From the NCBI RefSeq assembly GCF_009741375.1, contig NZ_WOWP01000026.1:1-64000 (forward strand): a stretch of 64,000 nucleotides of DNA. Reading direction: 5' to 3'. The notes under the pieces were generated by a model. That model had not been told where the DNA came from and searched no databases. It saw only the letters and a list, made by a program, of their open reading frames with translations. Below are positions 52,788 to 60,816 of this stretch, in pieces. The stretch comes from Flavobacterium rakeshii. GTDB lineage: Bacteria; Bacteroidota; Bacteroidia; Flavobacteriales; Flavobacteriaceae. Every line of letters begins with the position of its first letter. Position 1 is the first letter of the stretch. The position numbers were made by a program, and so were the translations under genes.

Positions 52788-53666
52788 CTACGCGTTATAA
52801 ATTTGCGCCAATCCCTGTTGTAGCTCAGTAGGAGTTTCGCTTAGTTTTGCTTTCACAAATTTATTCAATGCAGAAGGGGAGCTAAAACCTAAATCAAAAG
52901 CAATTTCTTTATGTGAATAATCTGAAAATAACAACTGACGCTTTATCTCGGTTAATATACGGTTATGAATAGCATTTATTGCCGTTTCTCCACAATGCTT
53001 TTTGGTTATATTATTTAATTTTTTTGTAGTAATTGATAATGAATCAGCATAATACTGAACCGTTCTTTGCTTTTTATATTGACTGTTTAAAAGCTTTTTA
53101 AAACGAATATATATTTGTTTATCGACCTCATTATGCATTAATGGCTGCTGACCATGAACCGCCTCTATTAACCCCAAAAGCATTATCTTGATGTAAAAAC
53201 GAGCCTGTTCTTTTTTAATAAGGCTTGGATAATTATAAATATCCTGAATTTGTGCAATTAAATTCAGGTTACTTTTAAACTCATCTTCAGTAAGTAATAT
53301 ACAGTTAAGCAACTGCGAAAGATTAACATTGTAGGAACTAAGTTCATTTTTTAATATATCAGAACAAAACAATACTTCTTCAAAAAGTATTATTTTACCG
53401 GCAAGGTCATCACTGGTATCACTTATATACTGAACCTGATCTGGGAAAACAATTGCTACTTTACCAGCTTTTAAAAAGTGAACCTTTTCTTCTATATGTA
53501 AAGTAGTTTTACCTTTTTCTATAATAAATATACAGAAATGATCTTTTTTATGGGGTACTGAATACTCTTTTAAAGAAGAAGAATTAAACTCAAAAACCCT
53601 AAATGAAAGGTTCTTATCTGATGGTTTTTGAATAAAACCTTTTAAATCAATTTTTTTAATGTTCAT
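52788..53666 (-). CDS. AraC-family regulator
   Basis: A 292-aa protein with an N-terminal cupin sensor (about 25-110, CIFIIEKGKTTLHIEEKVHFLKAG region) and a C-terminal AraC HTH pair (about 195-290, LSITTKKLNNITKKHCGE and AFDLGFSSPSALNKFVKA). It starts 19 nt after the SufR-like regulator's stop and so may share its transcript. The downstream neighbour is the Fe-ADH gene, its most likely target. Inducer unknown. Confidence 0.9.
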   Translation of the reverse strand: MNIKKIDLKGFIQKPSDKNLSFRVFEFNSSSLKEYSVPHKKDHFCIFIIEKGKTTLHIEEKVHFLKAGKVAIVFPDQVQYISDTSDDLAGKIILFEEVLFCSDILKNELSSYNVNLSQLLNCILLTEDEFKSNLNLIAQIQDIYNYPSLIKKEQARFYIKIMLLGLIEAVHGQQPLMHNEVDKQIYIRFKKLLNSQYKKQRTVQYYADSLSITTKKLNNITKKHCGETAINAIHNRILTEIKRQLLFSDYSHKEIAFDLGFSSPSALNKFVKAKLSETPTELQQGLAQIYNA

Positions 53667-53685
53667 GCTACATCTACCTCTTTCA

Positions 53686-54309
53686 CTATATTTCCTTAAT
53701 CAGATAAGTACATCTGTCACCTCCACTTACAATATGTTGTTTTCTTTCAACAGAAAACTTTTCTCCAAATAACTGTTGGAAATTTTTTAATTCTGATTTA
53801 CAAAAACCCTGACATTGAGTGGCAGCAGCACAAATAGGACAATGATTCTCAATTAGCAAATAATCTTTACCCTCTTTCTTCCATTCTGCCATATACCCTT
53901 CCTCTGTTCTTTTTTTAACTACAACAGAAAGTTTTTCCTCTATAGAGTTTGTTTTTTGGGTAGCCTTTTCATATTTACTGTAAACATTAGCCTCCCTATC
54001 GTTTATTAATAAATCGAGAGCATTTTCACCAAGCAGCTTTTTTATAGACTGTAATAACTGTACTGTGATTTCGGCATGAGTATCAGGGAAATTAGACAAT
54101 CCCTTATCTGTTAATGAATAATAAGTAGAAGGTCGCCCTACTCCTTCACTCACAGCAGTAGATTTAATTAAGTTATCACCAGCAAGATTAACAAGGTGTT
54201 TCCTTGCTCCTTCTTTAGTAATACTCAATTCTTCTGCAATGCTTTGTGCCGTTACCTGCCCACGCATCTTTAATAACATCAATATTTTATCTGACGGAGT
54301 CTTTTTCAT
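53686..54309 (-). CDS. SufR-like iron-sulfur transcriptional regulator
   Basis: A 207-aa regulator. Residues 5-70 form a winged HTH (VTAQSIAEELSITKEGARKHLVNL, then GRPSTYYSLTDKG in the wing). The C-terminal domain has Cys157, Cys160, Cys166 and Cys170 (NHCPICAAATQCQGFC) and Cys200 near the end (GGDRCTYLI), the layout of SufR-type Fe-S sensors. It is divergent from sodA. A CAAC-N6-GTTG palindrome lies over the sod promoter and a near-copy in front of this gene, so it probably represses both when its cluster is intact. Not proven to be SufR itself. Confidence 0.85.
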   Translation of the reverse strand: MKKTPSDKILMLLKMRGQVTAQSIAEELSITKEGARKHLVNLAGDNLIKSTAVSEGVGRPSTYYSLTDKGLSNFPDTHAEITVQLLQSIKKLLGENALDLLINDREANVYSKYEKATQKTNSIEEKLSVVVKKRTEEGYMAEWKKEGKDYLLIENHCPICAAATQCQGFCKSELKNFQQLFGEKFSVERKQHIVSGGDRCTYLIKEI

Positions 54310-54313
54310 TTAG

Positions 54314-54326
54314 CAACAAAAAGTTG
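54314..54326 (-). promoter_or_regulatory. Putative autoregulatory SufR-type operator
   Basis: CAAC (54314-54317) and GTTG (54323-54326) with a 5-nt spacer lie 4 nt upstream of the regulator's ATG. Read on the minus strand it contains AAAACAACTTTTT, the same 13 bases found in the sod operator. It sits downstream of the regulator's -7 box. Confidence 0.55.
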
Positions 54327-54344
54327 TTTTATATATATAAACTA

Positions 54345-54352
54345 CAAATATA
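54345..54352 (-). promoter_or_regulatory. -7 box of the SufR-like regulator gene
   Basis: CAAATATA reads TATATTTG on the minus strand, an exact TAnnTTTG, 35 nt upstream of the ATG at 54309. Confidence 0.5.
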
Positions 54353-54429
54353 CAAAATCATTATTAACTTCTATATTATGTAGATATAGTCATTAACATG
54401 AAAGTTACGGAATAAAATAATTAAAAAAT

Positions 54430-54475
54430 AAAACAACTTTTTAGTTGTTTTATTAAAATCAATCTTATAATTTTG
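54430..54475 (+). promoter_or_regulatory. sodA promoter with overlapping CAAC-N6-GTTG operator
   Basis: Half-sites AAAACAACT (54430-54438) and AGTTGTTTT (54443-54451) form a perfect 22-bp palindrome with a TTTT centre. Inside it CAAC-N6-GTTG (54434-54447) equals the operator form known for cyanobacterial SufR. The GTTG also supplies the TTG -33 element (54445-54447) of a promoter whose -7 box TAATTTTG is at 54468-54475, 20 nt on. A bound repressor would block polymerase directly. Confidence 0.75.
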
Positions 54476-54502
54476 CTCATACAAAACGTAATACTATATA
54501 TC

Positions 54503-55117
54503 ATGAATAAATTTGAATTACCTACATTACCATATGCATATAATGCTTTAGAGCCTCATTTTGATGAAGAGACAATGACAATTCACCATCAACGTCACCA
54601 TCAGGCATATGTGGACAATCTTAACAAGGCAATAGAAACAAACCAAAGACTGGAGCAAATAATGCCACAGGTAAGTAAGCTGAGTCCGGCAATACGCAAT
54701 AACGGAGGCGGACATTATAATCACTCATTATTTTGGAAAATATTATCTCCGTCAGCTAAAACAGAACCAACAGGAAAACTGGCAGATGAAATCAATTCAA
54801 CTTTTGGCAGTCTTGACAAACTTAAAGAAGAAATAAATAAAGCTGGGGTAACCCAATTTGGATCTGGCTGGGCATGGTTATATGTAAAGTATAACGGCAC
54901 AATAGCTATTACTGCTACTGCAAATCAGGATAATCCTTTAATGGATACACAATTAACCGACAGAGGCCTACCAATACTGGGGGTTGATGTTTGGGAGCAC
55001 GCCTATTACCTTAAATACAGAAACAAAAGAGCTGATTATCTTGATGCATTTTGGTCTGTATTAGATTGGGAAGCTGTTGAAAGAAACTACGAAGAAGCTC
55101 TTGCTAAAATTAAATAA
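54503..55117 (+). CDS. sodA: Superoxide dismutase, Fe/Mn family
   Basis: A 204-aa enzyme that converts superoxide to H2O2 and O2. The four metal ligands sit in [21 protein letters not shown], and Asp and His of [11 protein letters not shown]. The [11 protein letters not shown] block is Mn-like, although metal choice (Mn, Fe or cambialistic) cannot be read with certainty. I start it at the ATG at 54503 ([13 protein letters not shown]), not the TTG at 54473, which lies in the -7 box. It is the first gene of the redox series. Confidence 0.95.
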   Translation: MNKFELPTLPYAYNALEPHFDEETMTIHHQRHHQAYVDNLNKAIETNQRLEQIMPQVSKLSPAIRNNGGGHYNHSLFWKILSPSAKTEPTGKLADEINSTFGSLDKLKEEINKAGVTQFGSGWAWLYVKYNGTIAITATANQDNPLMDTQLTDRGLPILGVDVWEHAYYLKYRNKRADYLDAFWSVLDWEAVERNYEEALAKIK

Positions 55118-55155
55118 TATAAAAATTGTGTTTTTCACCCTTAGCCCTATCATAA

Positions 55156-55659
55156 ATGACAAAAAATATTTTTATCAATAAAGTAGAGGCATCGGGTATT
55201 ATAGCCCTGGACCTGATTGATTACAAACCCTCCATAATCGTAACTGAGTTTGATATAAAGAATTTGCTTTATATGAACTTAATAGTAAAAGAAAAGGAAT
55301 TCAGGGCTTTACTTTCTCAAATGGACCTTACTCACTATCAGGGTAAAGCTATTGCCTTTATATGTTCTGTTGATGCTATTATTCCTCAATGGGTTTATAT
55401 GTCGTTAGCAGAAAAGTTTGATGGGGTAGCTACTTATATCGACTTTAAGGACAAAGAGTCAATCATTGTTGATTTATGGAAAGAAAATCTCAGTAAGACA
55501 GATCTTTCCTCATATAACAATCAAAAAGTTGTTGTAAGAGCCCGGGAGGAAGTACCACCAGCTTTATACATGGCTGCCGCTTCTTTATTAAAACCTATTG
55601 TTAAAACCCTAATGTATGGTGAAATAGGTATGCCTAAAGTAATTTACAAACAACAATAA
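55156..55659 (+). CDS. DUF2480 family protein
   Basis: A 167-aa cytosolic protein. Its blocks IIALDLIDYKP, EFDIKNLLYMNLIVKEKEFR, YQGKAIAFICSVDAIIPQW and the C-terminal KTLMYGEIGMPKVIYK match, from memory, the DUF2480 family found in Bacteroidetes next to Fe-S assembly (suf) genes. That link fits the Fe-S theme here. It lies 38 nt after sodA. No catalytic motif is visible. Function unknown. Confidence 0.82.
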   Translation: MTKNIFINKVEASGIIALDLIDYKPSIIVTEFDIKNLLYMNLIVKEKEFRALLSQMDLTHYQGKAIAFICSVDAIIPQWVYMSLAEKFDGVATYIDFKDKESIIVDLWKENLSKTDLSSYNNQKVVVRAREEVPPALYMAAASLLKPIVKTLMYGEIGMPKVIYKQQ

Positions 55660-55686
55660 GCAATCTTTTATATAAAAACAGTATCA

Positions 55687-56262
55687 ATGAAAGCACTTAT
55701 ATTTAACGGAGCTCTGGAAAGGAGATCACAATCAACGTCGGGTACAATTTCCTTATATCTTGAAGAAAAACTAAAAGAATATGGTATAGAAAGCACTGTA
55801 TTTAATCTTGATGAAAGTGGGATACCCTTGTTTGATATCACTTTAACACGAACTCCTAAAGGAGCTGAGATAATGAACAGCCTTTTTAGAGAGGCCGATA
55901 TACATTTTTGGCTAGCTCCTTTATATCACGGTAGTATACCGGGTGTAATGAAAAACTGTATTGACTGGCTGGAAATTAGCTCAAAAAGTAATCCTCCATA
56001 CTTGACAGATAAAACCATAGGCTTAATATGTTGGGCCGATGGTGTACAGGCGATGCAGGGAATAAATACCATGGATGCAATCGCTAAATCATTACGTGCA
56101 TGGCCGCTTCCGTTTAATGTTCCCATAACCCGAAATTTACTTTTTACCGAAGGTAATTCATATCAAATATCACAAACCTATAAAAATAAACTGGATCTTT
56201 TGGTTCAAATTGCAGCTACTAAAACGGTAGCCTCAAATCCGTTGGTTAACAAGCTATCGTGA
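55687..56262 (+). CDS. NADPH-dependent FMN reductase family protein
   Basis: A 191-aa flavodoxin-fold protein. The FMN loop is near residues 9-20 (NGALERRSQSTSGT), with the phosphate-ring motif LAPLYHGSIPGVMKNCIDWLE near 77-97. The family reduces flavins, quinones or azo dyes with NAD(P)H. Its place between DUF2480 and Usp genes, in one direction and with short gaps, makes it part of the sod series; FMNH2 could serve Fe release or repair (inference). Confidence 0.9.
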   Translation: MKALIFNGALERRSQSTSGTISLYLEEKLKEYGIESTVFNLDESGIPLFDITLTRTPKGAEIMNSLFREADIHFWLAPLYHGSIPGVMKNCIDWLEISSKSNPPYLTDKTIGLICWADGVQAMQGINTMDAIAKSLRAWPLPFNVPITRNLLFTEGNSYQISQTYKNKLDLLVQIAATKTVASNPLVNKLS

Positions 56263-56313
56263 TTAGCAATACCCCCCAAACTTCTGGTGAAATATCACCT
56301 AAATTAAAATCTT

Positions 56314-57132
56314 ATGACCATAGTTGCCTGTACTGATTTTTCTGAAATTGCAGAAAATTCGGTTAATTACGCAGGGATAATAGCCAAAATTACCGGCAGT
56401 AAACTTATCCTATACCATTCGTACACCCTACCCCTACATGTCTCTAATACTATTTTACCCGTTACATCATTCGAAAAGCTTATAAATAACACCTATCACA
56501 AATTAGAAAAAAGGGCTCAGTCACTTAGTAAGCTACATGATATAGAAGTTGTGGCAGAATGTTCTTTCTCAGGTTTTGAGGACCAGTTGGCCTTTTTAAT
56601 AAAAAAATATCGTGCTACGTTACTGGTAATGGGAATGGCTCGTAAAAGTCTTGAACAGGACTTATTAGGCAACACCACCTCGTCAGTAATAAAAAATATA
56701 AAGATACCTGTATTTGCTGTACCCGGAGGAGTTGAATTTAACGAAGTAAAAAAAATACTTTTTGCCTGTGATACACCTCTTCTTGTTCCTCCTTCAATTT
56801 TAAAACGCATTAAAAAAACAGCTCAGAATTTAGGTGCCGAGGTGGAGATTTTAAGCATCGAAGAAGAACTTAACGAGCTGGAAGCTAATACTACCCCTAA
56901 TGAATCGTTCAATAATACCGACACCTATCTGGAAGGTATTAATTACTATTATAAAAATGTTCGCTCCAATACTGTAATTGAAACCATAAAAAAAGAAATA
57001 CAAAACATACAGGCAGATATATTAATAATGATGCCCAGGCAATATGGTTTTTGGGAAGCGTTAGTACATCGTAGCAAAACCCGAGTGATGGCTTCAGGCC
57101 TGTCAATACCTCTTTTATCCCTACCCGTATAA
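56314..57132 (+). CDS. Universal stress protein, tandem Usp domains
   Basis: A 272-aa protein with two UspA domains. Domain 1 (about 1-142) has VACTDFSE at the N-terminus and an ATP-binding-like LLVMGMARKSLEQDLLGNTTSSVIKN stretch. Domain 2 (about 150-272) begins KKILFACDTP and keeps the less conserved DILIMMPRQYGFWEALVHRSKT end. Tandem UspA proteins of this length are common in Bacteroidetes and respond to oxygen or starvation. It fits a stress operon. Confidence 0.9.
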   Translation: MTIVACTDFSEIAENSVNYAGIIAKITGSKLILYHSYTLPLHVSNTILPVTSFEKLINNTYHKLEKRAQSLSKLHDIEVVAECSFSGFEDQLAFLIKKYRATLLVMGMARKSLEQDLLGNTTSSVIKNIKIPVFAVPGGVEFNEVKKILFACDTPLLVPPSILKRIKKTAQNLGAEVEILSIEEELNELEANTTPNESFNNTDTYLEGINYYYKNVRSNTVIETIKKEIQNIQADILIMMPRQYGFWEALVHRSKTRVMASGLSIPLLSLPV

Positions 57133-57175
57133 AAGCGCTCATGTATAAAAAATATATTCTTACTAAATTAAAATC

Positions 57176-58228
57176 ATGATTGAAACAGATATTTTAATTA
57201 TTGGCGCAGGGCCAGCAGGACTTTTTACTGTGTTTGAGGCCGGACTTCTTAAAATGCGCTGTCATATTATAGACGCTCTCCCACAAATAGGCGGACAGTT
57301 ATCAGAATTATACCCCAAAAAACCAATATTCGATATACCTGGCTTCCCAAGTGTTTTAGCTGGTGGGCTAATTGATAATCTATATGAACAAATCAAGCAG
57401 TTTAAACCTGGATTTACTCTTAACGAGTATGCTATAAACCTTACTAAGATTGAAGAGAATCTTTTTGAAGTCACCACAAACAAAGGTACTGTTCATAGAG
57501 CAAAAGCAATAGTTATTGCCGGTGGTTTAGGAAGTTTTGAACCTAAAAAACCTTTAATTGACGAAATAAGTAGTTTTGAAGAAAAAGGTGTAAACTATTT
57601 TGTAAAAAATCCTGAAGATTACACCGGTAAAAATGTTGTAATCGCCGGAGGTGGAGATTCGGCTCTGGACTGGGCAATACATTTGTCTGAAATAACATCA
57701 TCACTTACACTTATACACAGAAGGAATGAGTTTCGTGGTGCTCTTGACTCAGTAGAAAAAGTAAGGTTATTAAAGCAAAAAGGGAAAATAAACCTTATAA
57801 CTCCTGCCGAAGTAACACAGTTACATGGAAATGAAACTCTTGAAGCAGTTTCAGTAGAACATGAAGGAGAAACAAAAACCATAAAAACAGACTATTTTAT
57901 ACCTCTGTTTGGCTTAGTGCCAAGGTTAGGACCAATAGCTAACTGGGGACTTGAAATAGAGCGCAATGCAGTAAAAGTAGATAATTCGACTGATTATAGT
58001 ACTAATATCCCGGGCATATATGCTGTAGGTGATATTAATACTTATCCACACAAAATGAAGCTTATTTTATGTGGTTTCCATGAAGCTGCAATGGCATGCC
58101 AAAGTATTTATCAGCGTTTAAACCCCAATAAAAAATTTGTATTAAAATACACAACCGTAAGTGGTATTGATGGTTTTGACGGAACCCGAAAAGAAGCCGA
58201 AAAACAAGTAGTAGCCAGTATTGATTAA
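57176..58228 (+). CDS. Ferredoxin--NADP+ reductase, thioredoxin-reductase type
   Basis: A 350-aa FAD/NADPH enzyme. FAD motif IIGAGPAGLFTVFE (near 7-20), then GGQLSELYPKKPIFDIPGFP, the hallmark of type 2 FNR (YumC class), and the NADPH site VVIAGGGDSALDWAIHL near 157. The second FAD motif GIYAVGDINTYP follows. It lacks the CxxC of thioredoxin reductase. Two ferredoxin genes follow it immediately (12 and 24 nt gaps), strong support for an NADPH-to-ferredoxin chain. Confidence 0.93.
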   Translation: MIETDILIIGAGPAGLFTVFEAGLLKMRCHIIDALPQIGGQLSELYPKKPIFDIPGFPSVLAGGLIDNLYEQIKQFKPGFTLNEYAINLTKIEENLFEVTTNKGTVHRAKAIVIAGGLGSFEPKKPLIDEISSFEEKGVNYFVKNPEDYTGKNVVIAGGGDSALDWAIHLSEITSSLTLIHRRNEFRGALDSVEKVRLLKQKGKINLITPAEVTQLHGNETLEAVSVEHEGETKTIKTDYFIPLFGLVPRLGPIANWGLEIERNAVKVDNSTDYSTNIPGIYAVGDINTYPHKMKLILCGFHEAAMACQSIYQRLNPNKKFVLKYTTVSGIDGFDGTRKEAEKQVVASID

Positions 58229-58240
58229 TTATTTTGACTG

Positions 58241-58564
58241 ATGAAAAATGAAATCATAATCACTGTTAAGGATTTAAAAGGCAAACATCATATACTGCAC
58301 TGCCCTACTGATATGGGATTTACGCTAAAAGACATGTGTGTTGCCTATGAACTGCCTATGGAAGCTGTTTGCGGAGGTATGGCAATGTGTGCTACCTGTC
58401 ATTGTTATATACTTAATGATATAATAGGAATACCTCAAAAGAATGATGCCGAAACAGCATTACTATCTGAAGTAATGACTACTACTGCAAACAGTAGACT
58501 AGCTTGCCAAATTCCGTTAACAAATGAGATGAACGGGCTTTATATTGAAATAGCGAGTGAGTAA
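58241..58564 (+). CDS. 2Fe-2S ferredoxin
   Basis: A 107-aa plant/adrenodoxin-type ferredoxin. Cluster ligands are in VCGGMAMCATCHC (Cys spacing C-x5-C-x2-C, with an extra Cys two residues later) and the last ligand in LACQIPL near residue 88. Acidic surface and size fit an adrenodoxin-like electron carrier. It follows the FNR gene by 12 nt and is probably reduced by it. Confidence 0.93.
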   Translation: MKNEIIITVKDLKGKHHILHCPTDMGFTLKDMCVAYELPMEAVCGGMAMCATCHCYILNDIIGIPQKNDAETALLSEVMTTTANSRLACQIPLTNEMNGLYIEIASE

Positions 58565-58588
58565 TTTTTATTTAAATTCAATTATAAA

Positions 58589-58939
58589 ATGGCTATAAAA
58601 ATAACTGATGACTGTATAAATTGTGGAGCATGTGAACCAGAATGTCCTAACACAGCGATTTATGAGGGAGCTGACGACTGGCGCTATAAAGATGGTACTA
58701 CATTAAAAGGAAAAACTACATTACAGGATGGTGTAACTATAGATGCAGAAAGTTTTCAGGAAGCACTATCTGACGATATTTATTATATAGTACCCGGTAA
58801 ATGTACCGAATGTAAAGGTTTTCATGATGAACCGCAATGTCAGCTGGTATGTCCGGTAGACTGTTGTGTGGATGATCCGGAACATAGAGAAAGTGAAGAA
58901 ACACTTCGTGATAGACAGGCTTTTCTTCACAAAGAATAA
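58589..58939 (+). CDS. 2[4Fe-4S] ferredoxin
   Basis: A 116-aa ferredoxin of the YfhL type. The first cluster site is [12 protein letters not shown] (residues 9-20, CxxCxxCxxxCP). The second is CTECKGF...[10 protein letters not shown] near 72-94, with an insertion between the second and third Cys, which is typical of that group. About 35 polar residues separate the sites. It is the last gene of the sod series, before a bidirectional terminator. Being rich in Fe-S, it would be sensitive to superoxide, which the first gene removes. Confidence 0.93.
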   Translation: MAIKITDDCINCGACEPECPNTAIYEGADDWRYKDGTTLKGKTTLQDGVTIDAESFQEALSDDIYYIVPGKCTECKGFHDEPQCQLVCPVDCCVDDPEHRESEETLRDRQAFLHKE

Positions 58940-58974
58940 AATAAAAAACAAGTGGCAACCTAAGGGTTGCCACT
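58940..58974. terminator. Bidirectional terminator
   Basis: AGTGGCAACC (58951-58960) pairs with GGTTGCCACT (58965-58974). The T tract is best on the minus strand, which ends the hydrolase transcript; it also closes the ferredoxin gene. Confidence 0.85.
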
Positions 58975-58995
58975 CAATAAATTCTTACTTAAAGA

Positions 58996-59967
58996 TTACA
59001 GGTTATCATTAAAGAATGTTACCAGTTTATCAAATGGTATATAATCTTTACTTCCACCGTCATATAAATCTGTATGCACTGCATCAGGGATAATCATTAA
59101 TTCTTTTGGCTCAGCGGCTGCTTTGTAAGCATCCTGACTAAAGTATAAAGAGTGTGCATTTTCACCTGCTATTAAAAGTGTTGACCTTGGAGAAATTTCA
59201 TTAATATACGTTAAAATAGGCATATTCATTAATGATAGTGGCGTAGTTACCGTCCATGAACTATTAGAGTTTATAGAACGTGGATGAAAACCTCTGTCAG
59301 TTTTATAATAGTCAAAATAGCCTTTTACAAATTCCGGCTCATCACCTTTAATTTCACTAGGTAATCCCTGAGGAGCCAAAGCCGGTGTTCCGTTTTTGGC
59401 ATCTTCCCAACGTTGTAAACTCATTTGTTCCAACATTTGGGTGCGCTGCTCTGGTGTTGTTGAATCAAAGTAGCCTTTTGCATTAACCCTGGACATGTCA
59501 TACATACTGGTTGTAGCAACAGCTTTTACTCTTTTATCTGCTGCTGTAGCATTAAGGGCAAAACCACCAAAGCCACAAATACCTATTATACCCAGTTTAT
59601 CTCTGTTAACATTTTCCTGTAAACCAAGAAAATCTATAGCAGCACTAAAATCCTCAGTATTAATGTCGGGAGAAGCTACATTACGGGGCTCACCACCGCT
59701 TTCACCTGTGTAAGAAGGGTCAAAAGCTAAAACAGCAAAACCATTTTGTGCCATAACATTAGCATAAAAACCTGAAGCTTGTTCTTTAACTGCTCCAAAC
59801 GGACCACTAATTGCTAATCCCGGCAAAAGTTCGTTTCCTTTTTCTTTTGGTAAATAAAAATCACCTGTTAATGTAATTCCATATCTGTTTTTAAAAGATA
59901 CTTTATTACGAGTAACCTTATCACTTAGGTTAAAAGTATATTGCTCTGTTTTTTCTGTATTACTCAT
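58996..59967 (-). CDS. Alpha/beta hydrolase with Cys nucleophile (dienelactone-hydrolase-like)
   Basis: A 323-aa cytosolic alpha/beta hydrolase. The oxyanion region is SGPFGAVKEQASG, the nucleophile elbow is GIIGICGFGGFAL, with Cys in place of the usual Ser, and the catalytic His is in PDAVHTDLYDG near residue 299. A Cys nucleophile occurs in dienelactone hydrolases and in a YcjY-like group to which this size fits better. It is the last gene of the minus-strand series. The reaction is unknown, possibly ester or lactone cleavage. Confidence 0.87.
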   Translation of the reverse strand: MSNTEKTEQYTFNLSDKVTRNKVSFKNRYGITLTGDFYLPKEKGNELLPGLAISGPFGAVKEQASGFYANVMAQNGFAVLAFDPSYTGESGGEPRNVASPDINTEDFSAAIDFLGLQENVNRDKLGIIGICGFGGFALNATAADKRVKAVATTSMYDMSRVNAKGYFDSTTPEQRTQMLEQMSLQRWEDAKNGTPALAPQGLPSEIKGDEPEFVKGYFDYYKTDRGFHPRSINSNSSWTVTTPLSLMNMPILTYINEISPRSTLLIAGENAHSLYFSQDAYKAAAEPKELMIIPDAVHTDLYDGGSKDYIPFDKLVTFFNDNL

Positions 59968-60121
59968 AATTATTTTATTTTAATTTCAAAGTTTTTACTA
60001 TATCAATTTGATAGTACAAAGTTCGGTTAATCAAATACTTAATGAGTTACCATATTTACTTAACTTTTTACCTATATAACTGAATATTAAAACTCTAAAT
60101 AAAATCAATTCTTTTCAATTT

Positions 60122-60349
60122 CTACATTTCGTACCCCGGAGCCTTGTACAGAATATCTGTTCTTTTTTTAATGTCTACCGGGTATACTTTGTTTTTCCAT
60201 TCTTCAAGAGAAAAGTCTTCAATTGTTACCGAATAGGATTCTTCACCAAACCCTATAACACCCTGAGCTGCCTTAACAACTTCTTCCGCCAGTTTTTGTT
60301 TCTGCTCTTCGGTTTTCCCTTCTAAAAGCTTAATTTGAAAATGAGGCAT
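60122..60349 (-). CDS. Tautomerase family protein (4-oxalocrotonate tautomerase-like)
   Basis: A 75-aa subunit-sized protein. It begins Met-Pro (MPHFQIKLLEGKTEEQK), so Pro becomes the N-terminal catalytic base after Met removal. The helix EEQKQKLAEEVVKAA and strand SVTIEDF match the tautomerase fold, although the usual Arg near position 11 is not evident, so activity may differ. It starts 1 nt after the cupin gene's stop and is co-transcribed with it. Confidence 0.87.
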   Translation of the reverse strand: MPHFQIKLLEGKTEEQKQKLAEEVVKAAQGVIGFGEESYSVTIEDFSLEEWKNKVYPVDIKKRTDILYKAPGYEM

Positions 60350-60350
60350 A

Positions 60351-60749
60351 TTACTTAGTGTATTGTTCGTTAGATACTTTTTCCATCCAGGTTACAACCT
60401 CTCCGTTTACTTCTTCCTGTATAGCAATATGACTCATTGCTTTGTTAGGAGAAGCTCCGTGCCAGTGTTTTTCGTTTGGAGCAAACCATACCACATCTCC
60501 GGGACGTATTTCCTCTATTGGACCTCCTTCTCTTTGTACCCATCCTAAACCCGATTGTACAATTAAAGTTTGCCCTGCAGGGTGAGTATGCCAGGCGGTT
60601 CTTGCTCCGGGTTCAAAGGTTACTAATGCTCCAGCACCTTTTGTTATATTTTCTTTTTGTCCAAATAAAGGATCAATTCTAACTTCTCCGCTAAACCATT
60701 CATCTGGCCCTTTTACAGAGGCCATAACTCCGTTTTTTATAATTTCCAT
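60351..60749 (-). CDS. Cupin-domain protein, cytosolic
   Basis: A 132-aa single cupin. The metal motif is [17 protein letters not shown] (His-x-His) with the second-half His in EKHWHGASP. It resembles (R)-mandelonitrile lyase/YhhW-type small cupins. It is a clear paralogue of the cupin lipoprotein at 62.0 kb (shared AWHTHP, GDVV, HWHGAS and the WME...EQY end). There is no signal peptide. It is transcribed with the tautomerase gene. Confidence 0.9.
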   Translation of the reverse strand: MEIIKNGVMASVKGPDEWFSGEVRIDPLFGQKENITKGAGALVTFEPGARTAWHTHPAGQTLIVQSGLGWVQREGGPIEEIRPGDVVWFAPNEKHWHGASPNKAMSHIAIQEEVNGEVVTWMEKVSNEQYTK

Positions 60750-60764
60750 ATATCTTATTTATTA

Positions 60765-60800
60765 TTGTTAAAAAATTAACGCAGACATAAAGTCTGCGTT
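60765..60800 (-). terminator. Terminator of the alcohol dehydrogenase gene
   Basis: AACGCAGAC (60778-60786) pairs with GTCTGCGTT (60792-60800) around ATAAA. On the minus strand it runs into a T-rich tract, so transcription from the ADH gene should stop before the cupin. Confidence 0.85.
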
Positions 60801-60816
60801 AGTATAAAAGAATCTA

